From Pythium myriotylum (lineage: Eukaryota > Oomycota > Peronosporomycetes > Pythiales > Pythiaceae), in NCBI GenBank assembly GCA_023091665.1, contig JALJCQ010000017.1, positions 1,736,001-1,800,000 on the forward strand: DNA of 64,000 nt, written 5' to 3'. This document shows positions 10,775 through 20,967 of the stretch, one piece after another. The position numbers and the translations under genes are program-made. Position 1 is the first letter of the stretch. Each line of letters starts with the position of its first letter. The notes under the pieces are model-generated. The model saw nothing but the letters and a program-made list of their open reading frames with translations. It did no database searches and was not told the DNA's origin.

Positions 10775-11596
10775 ATGGTCTCCTTGAAGCTCCAGAAGCG
10801 GTGAGTACTCTCGCGAAGGCGGCGGCGGCAGCGAGGTCGAGATGTCGGTGGACCCTCCGAAAACGGCGTGACTGTCATCGGCGACTTGCGGTGAGACCGA
10901 CGGATTAGGTCTCCTTAGCCCAGCCTCGAGATCCGTCGAAACGTCTGCTCGCGTGCTCCCCAACAACTGCCCCCTGCCGCCGCCGCTACAGACTAGGTTC
11001 TTCGAGCAGGTCCTCATCATCTCGTTGCGCGTTTTCACAGTTTGGCTGCCTCCGTGCTTAAGTGCGGTAAGCGCAAGGTCTGGCTCGACCCTAACGAGTC
11101 GAGCGAGATCGGCCTCGCCAACTCGCGCCAGAACATCCGCAAGTTGGTGAAGGATGGTTTCGTCATCAAGAAGCCGCAGGTGATCCACTCGCGCGCTCGT
11201 TTCCAGAAGCGTAACGAGGCCAAGCGCAAGGGCCGCCACACCGGCATTGGTAAGCGCCGTGGTACTGCCAACGCCCGTCTCCCGTTCAAGGTCATCTGGA
11301 TGCGTCGTATGCGTGTGCTCCGTCGTCTGCTCCGCAAGTACCGTGATGCGAAGAAGATCGACCGTCACATCTACCACGAGCTGTACATGCGCAGCAAGGG
11401 TAACCAGTTCAAGAACAAGCGTGTCTTGATGGAGACCATCCACAAGATGAAGGCCGAGCGCCAGCGCGAGAAGTCGCTCAAGGAGCAGTCGGAGGCCCGC
11501 AAGGAGAAGGCCAAGGCCTCCCGCGCCCGCAAGGAGCTCAAGGCTGCTGCTCCTGCTGCCGAGGCCAAACCGAAGGCCAAGGCCGCGAAGAAGTAA
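10775..11596 (+). CDS. RPL19: 60S ribosomal protein L19 (eL19)
   Basis: Exon 1 (10775-10800) encodes MVSLKLQKR and exon 2 (11041-11596) continues [19 protein letters not shown]. Together they give 193 residues, the usual size of eL19. The basic body with [19 protein letters not shown] and the Ala/Lys-rich tail are diagnostic. Exon 1 is only 26 nt and the intron is 240 nt, three to four times longer than any other intron found here. Long first introns near the start codon are common in ribosomal protein genes of several eukaryotes. The start codon is certain only when the small exon is included. Without it the frame begins in the middle of the protein. Confidence 0.95.
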
Positions 11597-11874
11597 ACGG
11601 GCTTCTACCCTCTTACCTCTCAGTAGCTCCGCTGGTTTTCTGGTTGGGCAAGGAATAATCGCAGTCACGACCATCCCGTCGTTTTGTCCCAAATGCTTTC
11701 TTTCTTTAGTTCGTTCGATGCTTTCCACTCTCACTAGGTTTCACGTGGGTCGTCGTGGCGATGCGCAGAGTCCGAATCCGTGGGGTCGTCATTTTCCTCC
11801 ATGGAGAGATCGCTAAGTTCGCAAGGGTGTCTCGGCTCTAACTTAGTCAAGTGGTGAACCGAACGCACACAACA

Positions 11875-12481
11875 ATGGCATCGACCAAGCCAGATACGAC
11901 CGAGCAGGACGAGCTCACCTTCGCGAGCCGCAACGGGCCCGTAACTAAGCCCCAGCTCTTCGAGGTGCACCCACCCAGCCATGAAATAGCTGACGTTAGA
12001 ACCTCACTTGCTATGCGCCGTTTGCGAAGACGTTTGACGTTGTGCCAAGTCTAATTGACGTGCTCAAGGACATTCTATCGGCGGGCGCGAGCCAGGAAAC
12101 GACTCGCCTGGGCGATATCTCTGCCTCGGTAAGAGCTATTGAAATAAGTATCACCCCATTCGGAGTGGCTACTGAGCGCTTGCTTCGCTAGGCTGTGGCG
12201 ATCAAACAGAAGTATAGTGAGGCGCTTGAATTGCTCCGGTCCCTTCCAGGCACGGACACCTCGCTGGACGAACAAGAAGCAGCGATTGAGGAGGCAAAAG
12301 AAGAGCTCAAACGCGTGAGGTAATCCCTAAACGACTGGTTTATATGGCTACGCAGAGCGAAACCTGACACACGCGTTCACTCAACAGTGAGATGGTTGAG
12401 TTTTACAGCAACACGCTTTACCGAGGGACCGACGAGCCACGAGCAGAAATTGACGACGCATTCTCACGCCGTAGCCTCTAA
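11875..12481 (+). CDS. MED9: Mediator subunit 9-like protein, four exons
   Basis: Exons 11875-11964, 12030-12128, 12192-12319 and 12388-12481 (introns of 65, 63 and 68 nt) give 136 residues. The central part, TFDVVPSLIDVLKDILSAG followed by a helix ending LRSLPGTD and a coiled-coil stretch, matches the layout of the MED9/Cse2 domain. That domain is part of the middle module of Mediator that links transcription factors to RNA polymerase II. An alternative acceptor at the end of intron 1 would add ten residues in frame but leave a 35-nt intron, so I prefer the longer one. Family assignment is by pattern only. Confidence 0.6.
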
Positions 12482-12669
12482 CGTCCGTTGAAAATACACA
12501 GAATCCTGCATGGGGAAATGCTGTCTGTCAACGCAGGAATTGCTCTTAAGTTTCCAATCGTAATAGTTCAGAACCAATGCAGTAAGGCCCGTGACAGTCG
12601 GATTTTGTATCTTATCTAAATCGTACGGTGTACACGAAACCGAGTCTACCAACGATCTATTCAGATAGC

Positions 12670-13914
12670 TTACTTCATGCCAAGGTACGTGAGGAACTTC
12701 TTCGAGAACTCGACACCCAGGAAACAAGCGGCGTTTGCTGGGAAAGCACGAGCAAGGGCTGGCCCGACGCCCTTGAAAAGCGCCCCTGCTCCTTCTTCCT
12801 TCATGAGCACCTCGTAGCAGTGCAAAATGCCACGGTAGGTGCCTTCCGGAGCAGTCTGAATGCGCGACTTGATCACATCGGCAGGGATCGCAATGGTCCA
12901 GTTGAGCATGCCAGCAAGGCCACCAGCCACAACAACGCTCACGGCACTGAGCTCTTGCGAGTCCTTTGGCATCAGGGCGCGCTTGATCACTTCGTAGCCA
13001 CCGAAGTAGCCGACGGAGCTGTTCACCATATTCACTTAGTTGCAGGTCTCAGCAGTTGTAAAATAAAGCAAACTTACGCAGGCACGTCGCGGAGAAGGGT
13101 AGCCTCCCAACCTCGGAAGACACTCGAGATGCCACCCGTGCGGTACAGCTTCTTAGCACAGTCTACCATGCCATCGTAAAGCTTCGGCTCGCCACGGTCC
13201 ATAGCTTGGGCCTGAATCTGGAGGAGGCACTTGATACGCTCACCGGGAGCCATCACGACAGTTGTGGGGATTGCCGAGAAACCACCGGCGAACATGAGCT
13301 GACCGGTTGAGAGTGGCTTGTCATCCGGAGTTTTCATGGCAGTGCGCTGTTATTGATTGAAGAAGGGATAAATGGTGAGAATTGAAGTCTTGGACTCGAG
13401 GAATCAAGTAACGAACCGCGATGAGCTTGCCCATGTCATTGCCCCAGAAGCAAACGGCGAAGATCGGAGTAACGCCAACAAGAGGCGCAGACATACCACG
13501 GTACAGACCCGCAAGCTGCCCCATGGAACAGGAATTGGGTTTGATACAATTCCAAGCACGATAGGCTATACAAGGAAACTTACACCATCGCGAGCGACAA
13601 GCTTACGAGCGCAGTCCATAGCGCCAGTGTACATTGGCGGCTGGCCCGGCTTGGGCTTCTCCATTGTCTGGAGGTTTACCTTGACGAGATCCATCGGGTG
13701 ACCCGTCACGACGAGACATGCACCTATCGCCATTAGGAGTGAGCACATTCATGCTTTAAAAAATGAGTAGCGACCACGCACCGCCAAAGCCGCCGGTGAT
13801 GAACGACATAAGGCCCGACGGAGCTGCTCAAAAGATCGCGAGCGCGTTAGTTTCCTCAACGGCAGCCCGAGGGTCCGCCGCGCACTCACGCTGCTCGGCT
13901 TTTGAGTTGGACAT
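12670..13914 (-). CDS. Mitochondrial carnitine/acylcarnitine-type carrier (SLC25 family)
   Basis: Six exons on the minus strand (13890-13914, 13782-13823, 13584-13723, 13417-13515, 13078-13346, 12670-13018) give 307 residues in consistent phase. The introns are 58-70 nt. Three carrier repeats each carry the P-x-D/E-x-x-K/R signature: [20 protein letters not shown] and [11 protein letters not shown]. The [13 protein letters not shown] string and [11 protein letters not shown] near the C-terminus are typical of the carnitine/acylcarnitine carrier (SLC25A20), which exchanges acylcarnitines across the inner membrane for fatty-acid oxidation. The first two coding exons are only 25 and 42 nt. The start is the ATG at 13912-13914. 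Confidence 0.9.
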
Positions 13915-14697
13915 GGCTGATTCGGGTCTGGGGCTGGTGCTCTGTTCTGTGCTTGAAGCGAAGTGAGTGCGTGGTGGCTGAATCGGCGGGCTGACGCGGC
14001 GGGTGCACGTTCGGCTCGCTGGCGAGTAAGCACACGTCAACAAAAGCGTTGAACTACGGGCCCCGGGGCATCAATTATGCGACACACGGTACGTCTTCTG
14101 GTTAGAATCGCGTCCTCCACCGGTTCTGGGAAACTCGCACGGCAACCCTCCACTTTTGGGAATGGTCTGGTTCAACTCTGAAGCATCACGCTGATACAGT
14201 CGACGCTGGCCGCGGGCCAAACGTCCCCCCGCCCGCTGCCGACGTCCGGCGGCTGAGAAAGGACGGCCGTTGTGGGCGGCTCGCTGGACTTCTTCGCTGC
14301 ACGTCGCGGCGTCGCAGACGAGCGAGCCCCTCGGGCTGTCTGCCCCGAGCGGATCTCTTCTAGCGAGCGGCTCTCTCTTCCATCCTTTCTTTTTGGTGTC
14401 CCTCGCCCATGGCCGCGCGGTCCCTCGTTTAGTCGCCTTCACTTGCCACCTGCCACTCGGTTTCTCAGTGCAGGACCAGTGGTCCGGGTCTCAGTTCCAG
14501 GTGCCTTATGCACCTTCTTTTGACATTTCGCACGACAGAGTGATGGTCATAGCGGGTGTGAACGCGACAACTCTTCCGGCTCCCTTCTCATTCTGCAATT
14601 TGCCGTCTCGCGCGCAAGTGGCTCAAGCCAATCCGAGAGCGTGACGTCCCGTCGGTGGATACATCTTTGTTGCCGCCCGGAAAGGCCATCGCTCGCC
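13915..14697. other. Intergenic, divergent promoter region
   Basis: This 783-bp stretch lies between the carrier (minus) and the gene at 14698 (plus). Several GC-rich open frames cross it on both strands, but none has a convincing start, domain or composition. I see nothing firmer. Confidence 0.4.
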
Positions 14698-15294
14698 ATG
14701 GACGCACTCGGCTCGTCGACGCTCAACCAACACTTCAAGAAGCGCAAGGCGCGGACCTCCAGCGCCCCCATCAGCCCACGACGAGCGGCCGTGAGCTCCC
14801 CGATCGCCACCCACGCCAGCTCGGCGTCGAGCTCGCGCGCGTCTAGCCCCGCACCCGTCTCATCGCACATCTCTGCAGACGGTATCAATTTGTCAGCAGC
14901 GCTGACTGCCCTTAAGGTCTCGCTTAAACGTGAAATGGAGTCCTTTCTTCCCCCGACGCCCGCGGCGTCTCCCATCCACTCCCGGTCTGCCAAGCGCCCG
15001 CGCTTTGACTTCAGCTCATCGCTACCTGATCCTACGGAGACGAAGATCGCCACGCCGAACATCACAAGACCCAAAGCAAGCCCTGCCCCAAAGCTGCAAG
15101 GCACAGCGTTCCTCTCGGTTAGTAAGAGCTTGCAGCAGGAGTTGGACCGAACATCAAGGCCGGACTCATCGGATGTGGCGCTTCGAGCTCGAAAACGCAG
15201 ACAGCAGCTCAGCTACTTCGCTATTGCCAGGGCTTTCCACCGCGCTGCACACGAACGTGAGCTGGCTCTCGTACCTGCTACCCCTGTGGAGTGA
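14698..15294 (+). CDS. Hypothetical Ser/Pro-rich protein, probably nuclear
   Basis: The protein has 198 residues from the ATG at 14698. The frame runs further upstream only to a GTG. The N-terminus has LNQHFKKRKART and the middle SAKRPRFDF, both resembling nuclear localisation signals. There are low-complexity Ser/Ala/Pro stretches and a C-terminal helix rich in Arg and Ala. No catalytic motif is visible. The family is unknown. Codon use and GC content match neighbouring genes, which supports it being real. Confidence 0.55.
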   Translation: MDALGSSTLNQHFKKRKARTSSAPISPRRAAVSSPIATHASSASSSRASSPAPVSSHISADGINLSAALTALKVSLKREMESFLPPTPAASPIHSRSAKRPRFDFSSSLPDPTETKIATPNITRPKASPAPKLQGTAFLSVSKSLQQELDRTSRPDSSDVALRARKRRQQLSYFAIARAFHRAAHERELALVPATPVE

Positions 15295-15441
15295 GCAGGT
15301 CCAATTTTCGACGACCGGGATTATAGTATAGCGTGGAGTCTGAGCCACAATAGTATTGTAAATGTAGATATCTTTGATGAACAATCGCTGTGTCAGACCA
15401 AACCCGGAAATCCCAGCCCCCCCCCCGCGGGAATGAAAGTG

Positions 15442-15863
15442 TCAGTGACTCGTCCAAGAGGCGAAGGATCGCCTTGCGTTAGGCAGAGGCATGTCTTTTA
15501 CTGGACGGCCCAGTCGTTCACCATCTAGTAGATGCGTCCCGATCGCAGCCACATGATGCTTCAGCCAGGCTTCTTCTTCGCCGGTCGAGGTGAACCCAGA
15601 CGGACGGGAAGAAGAACGGAAGAGCTCAAATAGAAGACTCTTCAGCCACTTGTTTGAAAGTTTGACCCATGTCACAGGCACCGTCGGCAGATGAATAGAC
15701 CCCCCCTATCGAACACAACTTCAACCTGCACCTGGCTTGACGACAATGAGGACACACGACAGTTTTCCTGCTTAATAACATCAGCAGTTGGAGATTGAAT
15801 GGTTGACGCTCTGATCAACGATCCACAGCCCCACTCGCGAACTGCTAGTTCGAGCAGCTCCAC
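15442..15863 (-). pseudogene. Possible gene fragment broken at a homopolymer run
   Basis: Two minus-strand frames join sensibly if one base is added to the seven-C run at 15700-15706. The upstream frame ends VEVVFDRGG, and the downstream frame then continues through TWVKLSNKWLKSLLFELF to the stop at 15442. No ATG opens the upstream frame: a TGA lies just before 15863. Either an upstream exon is missing, or this is a decayed fragment, or the run is a sequencing error. The product is unknown. A plus-strand ORF (15799-16200) overlaps and is probably its shadow. Confidence 0.3.
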
Positions 15864-16127
15864 TCAATCAGGCCCGGGTGAACTCCGTTCGCCGCTCGAG
15901 ACAGAGAGTTTCGAGGATCGTGACGATCGTATTTTTAGTACACTGATCAGTACGCTAGAGGATCGAGGGACCAGGTTGCTCGGCCAGAACGACGGACAGA
16001 GAGCGCTCAATTGTCAGGACAGAGCCTTCTTCTGCACGTGGATGCAGCATTCCTGCAACTGGGATTGTGATCAGAACATTGCCCGCTTCTTGGACGCCAC
16101 CGCAGCAAACGAGGCCCTACCTAGAAG

Positions 16128-17499
16128 ATGCCGTGCGAGGCCTCACATCAGAAGACACCCGCGGAGCATAAGAGCAATAGCCTTTGGTATGTGGGCGTGA
16201 TTCTTAGCATCATCGGCTCGATTTGCACGAACATGGGTGTGAATTTGCAAAAGTACTCGTTCATGTGCGAGGCCAAGCGCAGCGTCAAGAGCAAGCGTTC
16301 CTACTCAAGGCAACCATTGTGGGTCATTGGTCTGTTGCTCGTGGTTGCTGGGAGCCTGCTCGACTTTGTTGGTCTTGGCTTTTTGCCACAGTCACTCGCC
16401 ACGCCGGTGGGAGGCTCCACTATGGTGGCTAACGTCGTGTTTGCATCTCTGTTTCTCAAGGAAAAGTTCAGCCGCATGGATGCGATTGGGACGGCTCTAG
16501 TACTTATTGGCATCTGCATCGTTGCAGCCTTCGCCAACAAAGAAAGTGCCTGCTACACCGTTGAGGAGCTTGTGACTCTCTATGGGGAGCCCGTCTTCGT
16601 CATCTACCTGGTGCTTGTCGCACTCTCTTGCTTCGGTCTTTATACACTGGCGAAGAAATTAGAGCGAGTGCTGAAGAATCAAGGATCGTCATCGCCAGCC
16701 TACAGAAAGTTTGCGAGGATGCACCCAGTGACGTATCCTGCTTTATCCGGGATATTCGGAGCCCAGTCTGTTCTCTTTGCCAAATCAGTTGCCGAACTCT
16801 TTAAGACTACGCTTGAAGGCACGAATCAGTTCACGAACTTTGGCACCTATCTTATCTGCAGCTCAATGTTTGCGTGCATCTTCCTCCAAATTCATTGGCT
16901 CGCGAACGGGCTACAGTTTTTCGACGCTGTCTTCGTGGTACCCGTGTTCCAGTGTTTCTTCATCTCAACCTCAATATTTGGTGGTGGCGTGTATTTCAAG
17001 GAATTCTCGTCCATGTCAACGCTAGCGGTATGTTGATCGACGAAGTGGCTACATTTGTTGCTGACGTGGTACTGTGTAGCTCGCAATGTTTTTTTTCGGT
17101 GCGAGCGTGACTCTATCAGGTGTGTATCTGCTCTCACGACGCGAGATGAACGTGTTGAAACCATCGGCGAAATTGCGAGCTGCTGTGAAAATGATTATCT
17201 TCATCAAACGCACGCAAAAAGCAAGGAATATTGACCATCGGTGGGTCCAGCCCACAGAGAAAGATCACTGCTCAGTTGGCATTCCTGTCTCGAAACCGTC
17301 CACTAGTGCAACAACTCCGCCACGGGTAACGCTCCCCCCTGTAAAGATCTCGAAGGCATCTGTGATGCCAATTGATGGCAACCACCCTCCGGCACCTCCG
17401 ATTATTCGAACGGACGTCAACGCTAGTGAAGCAACAACGGCGCTGGACTTATCCTCGAACTCGCAGATTCAGATCACTCCTAAACGATTTGACAAGTGA
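16128..17499 (+). CDS. NIPA-like magnesium transporter, copy 1
   Basis: Exons 16128-17027 and 17080-17499 (52-nt intron, phase 0) encode 439 residues. The nine or so hydrophobic helices and motifs SICTNMGVNLQKYSF, GFLPQSLATPVGGSTM, LFLKEKF, LIGICIVAAFA and GGGVYFKEF identify the NIPA/DMT superfamily of magnesium transporters (non-imprinted in Prader-Willi/Angelman type). A cytosolic tail of about 120 residues follows the last helix. The neighbouring gene at 17724 is a clear tandem duplicate with the same intron position. The tails differ and carry most of the divergence. Confidence 0.9.
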
Positions 17500-17723
17500 A
17501 ACCTTCGGGGTAGCAGAGGCCATTACCATCAACGAAGGCGGAAGAATCTCCTCAAGTGCATTCAGTCGTCGAAAGATTTGAGAATCGTGAGACTGCAAAT
17601 GCTCAGGCGTTTCGAAGGTATGATAGCCGGTCAAGTAAAAATACGACTATCCTTGAAATCTCATGGTCGTAGTTTGTCAGACTCAATCTGCAGGCGGTGA
17701 TCTCCATACCGCTATCACTAGCT

Positions 17724-18983
17724 ATGGGGTGTTACAGCGAGAAGCTTGAAGGGGACGGCGCTTCGAAAGGTAATTCACTGTGGTATGTCGGCGTTATCCT
17801 GAGCATCGCGGGTTCCGTAGGCACCAACATGGGGGTGAACTTGCAAAAGTATTCGTTCATGTGTGAAGCCAAGCGCAGTGTCAACCGAAAGCGAACTTAC
17901 TTCCGACAACCAATGTGGGTTGTTGGCCTTGTGCTCGTCGTTGCCGGCAGCATATTGGACTTCGTTGGCCTTGGATTTCTGCCACAATCGCTCGCAACTC
18001 CAGTCGGTGGATCCACAATGATAGCCAATATTGCGTTTGCCTCGCTCTTCCTGAAGGAAAAGTTCGGACGCATTGATGCCATCGGAACAGCGCTCGTGCT
18101 CATTGGCATTTGTATTGTCGCTGCGTTCGCACAGAAAGAAAACGCTTGCTATACTGTGAGCAAGCTAGTCCAACTCTATGGGCAGCCATTGTTCTTGTTG
18201 TACCTCACTCTCGTATCATTATCCTGCCTCGCGCTCTATTGGATGGTTCGAAGGTTCGAGCGGGTTCTTAGTGCCCAAGGATCCTCATCTATCCATTACA
18301 AGAAGTTCGCTCGAATTCACCGCGTTGCATACCCAGCACTCTCAGGCATCTTCGGAGCTCAATCAGAACTCTTCGCAAAGTCAGTTGCAGAGCTCTTTAA
18401 AACGACGCTCAAGGGAATGAACCAGTTTTCGAATGTCGGAACGTACCTCATATCCGTCTCGATGTTCTCTTGCATCTTCTTGCAGATCCACTGGTTGGCA
18501 AAGGGACTCGAGTTTTTCGATGCGGTGTTCGTTGTACCTGTTTTTCAGTGCTTCTTCATCTCGACGGCGATTTTTGGTGGTGGAGTATACTTCAAAGAGT
18601 TCTCGTCATTATCAACAGTCTCGGTACGGTTGCTCCTTTGTTCTCCGGAGTTTATGACGGAGACCTTAGATCGGCTGTAATGCTTGTAGCTTGTCATGTT
18701 TTTCTTCGGCGTTTGTGTGACGCTATCAGGAGTATCCTTGCTGTCGCAACGGGAGATGAATGTTTTGAAACCGTCGAGCAAGCTTCGCGCCGTGGTCAAG
18801 ACGGTCATTTTCATCAAGCGAGCACAAAAAGCAAGGAACATTGAGTATCGTTGGGTTCAGCCTCCGGGTATTGAAAGTTCGACATTCGTCTCGAAATTCC
18901 AGCCAAGACCGCACGCAACTCCACTCGTCCGGCTGACGAAAGTGTCAGTCGTACCTATCCGGACAGCCATGGCGACGACATGA
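17724..18983 (+). CDS. NIPA-like magnesium transporter, copy 2
   Basis: Exons 17724-18623 and 18690-18983 (66-nt intron, phase 0) encode 397 residues. The protein is collinear with the upstream copy across the whole membrane domain, sharing SLWYVGVILSI, NMGVNLQKYSFMCEAKRSV, GFLPQSLATPVGGSTM and FFDAVFVVPVFQCFFIST. It has a shorter, different C-terminal tail. The first ATG is at 17724; the frame begins upstream at a GTG. The spacing between copies is 224 bp, so each likely has its own promoter. The stop is 76 bp from the stop of SAICAR synthetase. Confidence 0.9.
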
Positions 18984-19059
18984 GCAGACAGAGCGATTAC
19001 AGGATGTGCTAACTCAACAGGCTTCAGTAGATTTTGAATTTACTTCCTTTTGAGTTGGT

Positions 19060-20103
19060 CTAGTTGGTGAGCAAACTCGCTCGCACGCTTTCAACGAGTT
19101 GCTCCTCTTGTGTCTTCGCTTGGGCGTCCGAAGATGTCGGTGGAAACGCAAATCGATCACCCGTTATGAGCTCGTACAGCAGGATGTAGCGACGAGAGAG
19201 CTCGAGCACAAGATCCTTCGGGGCTTCTGGTAGCACCGCGTCATTGTACGGGTCGCAATGGTCCTTGAACCAGAGACGTAGGAACTCCTTGTCAATGTTT
19301 TCGGGTGACAGGCCTTGAGCCATGCGTTCTTCGTAGGAGTGTGCAAGCCAGTAGCGACTCGAGTCAGGCGTGTGGATTTCATCGATCAGGAAGATCTTGC
19401 CCTCGTCATCGAACCCAAACTCGTACTTGGTATCGACAAGAATGAGACCTCTCTTGGCAGCCTCTTGCTGTCCAAAAGCAAAAAGTTCGAGCGCCTTCTG
19501 CTGACAGTAGTCCCACTGGTCTTGGGTCATGCGGCCACTGCGCACCACCTCCTCACCCGAAATGAGCTCATCGTGCACGTCGTCCTTGGTTGTCGGGGTG
19601 ACCATGTTGTGGGGCAGTTTCTGGTGCTGCTTCCAGCCATCATCCAGCTTGTTGCCGCAGAAGTCGCGCACGCCCTTAGCGTAGTTCGTCCACATGGACG
19701 TGCTTGTTGAGCCCGTGATGTAGCCGCGCACGACGAACTCGACGGGGAACACGGTGCATTTCTTGCAGAGCATGGCCGACGGGTGCGGCGTGCTGATGAG
19801 GTGGTTGGGCACGATGTGCTGCGTGGCGTGGAACCACCAGACGCTCGTGAGCGTGAGCACGCGGCCTTTGTACGGGATGGCGGCGAGCGCGCGGTCGAAG
19901 GCGCTCTGCCGGTCCGTCGAGATGAGCAGCACCTTGTCGGCGAAGACGTAGACGTCGCGCACCTTGCCGACGATGTGCTTGAAGGCCGGCACCTCGTGGG
20001 CGACGCTGGCGAGCGACGTGGCCGTGAGCACGTCCGTGGGGTCGATGCGCGCGACGTACGCCTGCGTGCGCTGCTGCGCGTCGTCCACCGAGCTCGTCGC
20101 CAT
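19060..20103 (-). CDS. PURC: Phosphoribosylaminoimidazole-succinocarboxamide synthase (SAICAR synthetase)
   Basis: Step in de novo purine synthesis that joins aspartate to CAIR using ATP. The 347-residue protein has GKVRDVYVF, LISTDRQSAFDR, FVVRGYITGSTSTSMW, LVDTKYEFG, LIDEIHTPDSSRYW and a C-terminal helix. It is single-exon and unfused to AIR carboxylase, unlike the animal PAICS enzyme. The start is the ATG at 20101-20103 (context ACG). The frame runs upstream to 20193, but only a GTG is found there. The 864 bp upstream are very GC-rich and carry only overlapping shadow frames. Confidence 0.95.
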   Translation of the reverse strand: MATSSVDDAQQRTQAYVARIDPTDVLTATSLASVAHEVPAFKHIVGKVRDVYVFADKVLLISTDRQSAFDRALAAIPYKGRVLTLTSVWWFHATQHIVPNHLISTPHPSAMLCKKCTVFPVEFVVRGYITGSTSTSMWTNYAKGVRDFCGNKLDDGWKQHQKLPHNMVTPTTKDDVHDELISGEEVVRSGRMTQDQWDYCQQKALELFAFGQQEAAKRGLILVDTKYEFGFDDEGKIFLIDEIHTPDSSRYWLAHSYEERMAQGLSPENIDKEFLRLWFKDHCDPYNDAVLPEAPKDLVLELSRRYILLYELITGDRFAFPPTSSDAQAKTQEEQLVESVRASLLTN

Positions 20104-20967
20104 CGTCGGCCGCGTTGGAGTCTGCGGTGCCGCGCCGAGCTGGGTGGCGTGGCTGGTGGTACGGCGCGGTGTGGTCCACACCAGCCGCGCCACGAGACAG
20201 GGCGTGTCTTCTCACACTCGATACTCGTAGCAACGCATAGAAGATGACTTGTCGGAGGTCGGGAGGTTGCGCCAAGGGGCGAGGCCCGCTCGGGCGTCTG
20301 TCTGCTCGCGAGGGTGGACTGTTTGCTCGCGGGGGATGCGCGCGGGTGTCGCGTGCGTCCGTGGCTTCCCCCCGCAGGTGACGGCAGGACCGTCGCCAGA
20401 GCCGCCGCCGCCGCGCTGCAGCTGCCGCCGCGCCGGCGAGTCGGAGGCGGCGAGCAAACAGGCCCGCCCGCGCAACTGGGGGTGTGTCGGCGGCACCGGA
20501 CCCGCTCGGCGGCGCAGAGTGTTGGTCCGCGAGCGGAGACCGTGGCGCGCGAAGGGACGCGGGTCACGTCGGTGGGTTCTGGCTGATTTGGCGAGCGCGG
20601 CGGCGCGGGATCTTCCATTTTTCTTCCTGCAGCTGCGCCGGCGCCGGGCGCCCCGACTGCTGCTCCTCCTGGAACCGAAAGAACTGGCTGCTGGAGTTGG
20701 CGACACAGGGCGCTGGCCGACCCAGAGGCCAGAGCAGAGCGAGAGGGAGCGGAACTGACGCTCTCGACAGTAGATGGACCAGGATCGCAGCCCCGTCGGC
20801 CCGAATCTAATGGAGCGCGTTCGGACACAAAGCAGCGAGCGGGTCATGTGGGGTGGGGGCTGGAGGAGGGAGTTGTATTTGACAGTCACACATAACGCAC
20901 ATGATCTAACTGCTACTACTACTACTGCTTACTACTTTGCTACACACGTCGAGGAACGACTCCACAT
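20104..20967. other. GC-rich intergenic region upstream of PURC
   Basis: Long frames are open here on both strands because of high GC, including one over 400 codons that overlaps PURC out of frame. Their translations are Arg/Ser/Ala-rich without domains. A short CTA repeat lies at 20911-20932. No gene is supported. Confidence 0.4.

Noticed and set aside
15799..16200. 133-codon plus-strand ORF with an ATG before NIPA copy 1
   Set aside because: It overlaps NIPA exon 1 in another frame and lies opposite the possible frameshifted gene. Composition is unremarkable.
19527..20828. 433-codon minus-strand open frame overlapping PURC
   Set aside because: It is out of frame with PURC in a GC-rich stretch, and the translation is Arg/Ser/Ala-rich without domains. 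PURC explains the region.
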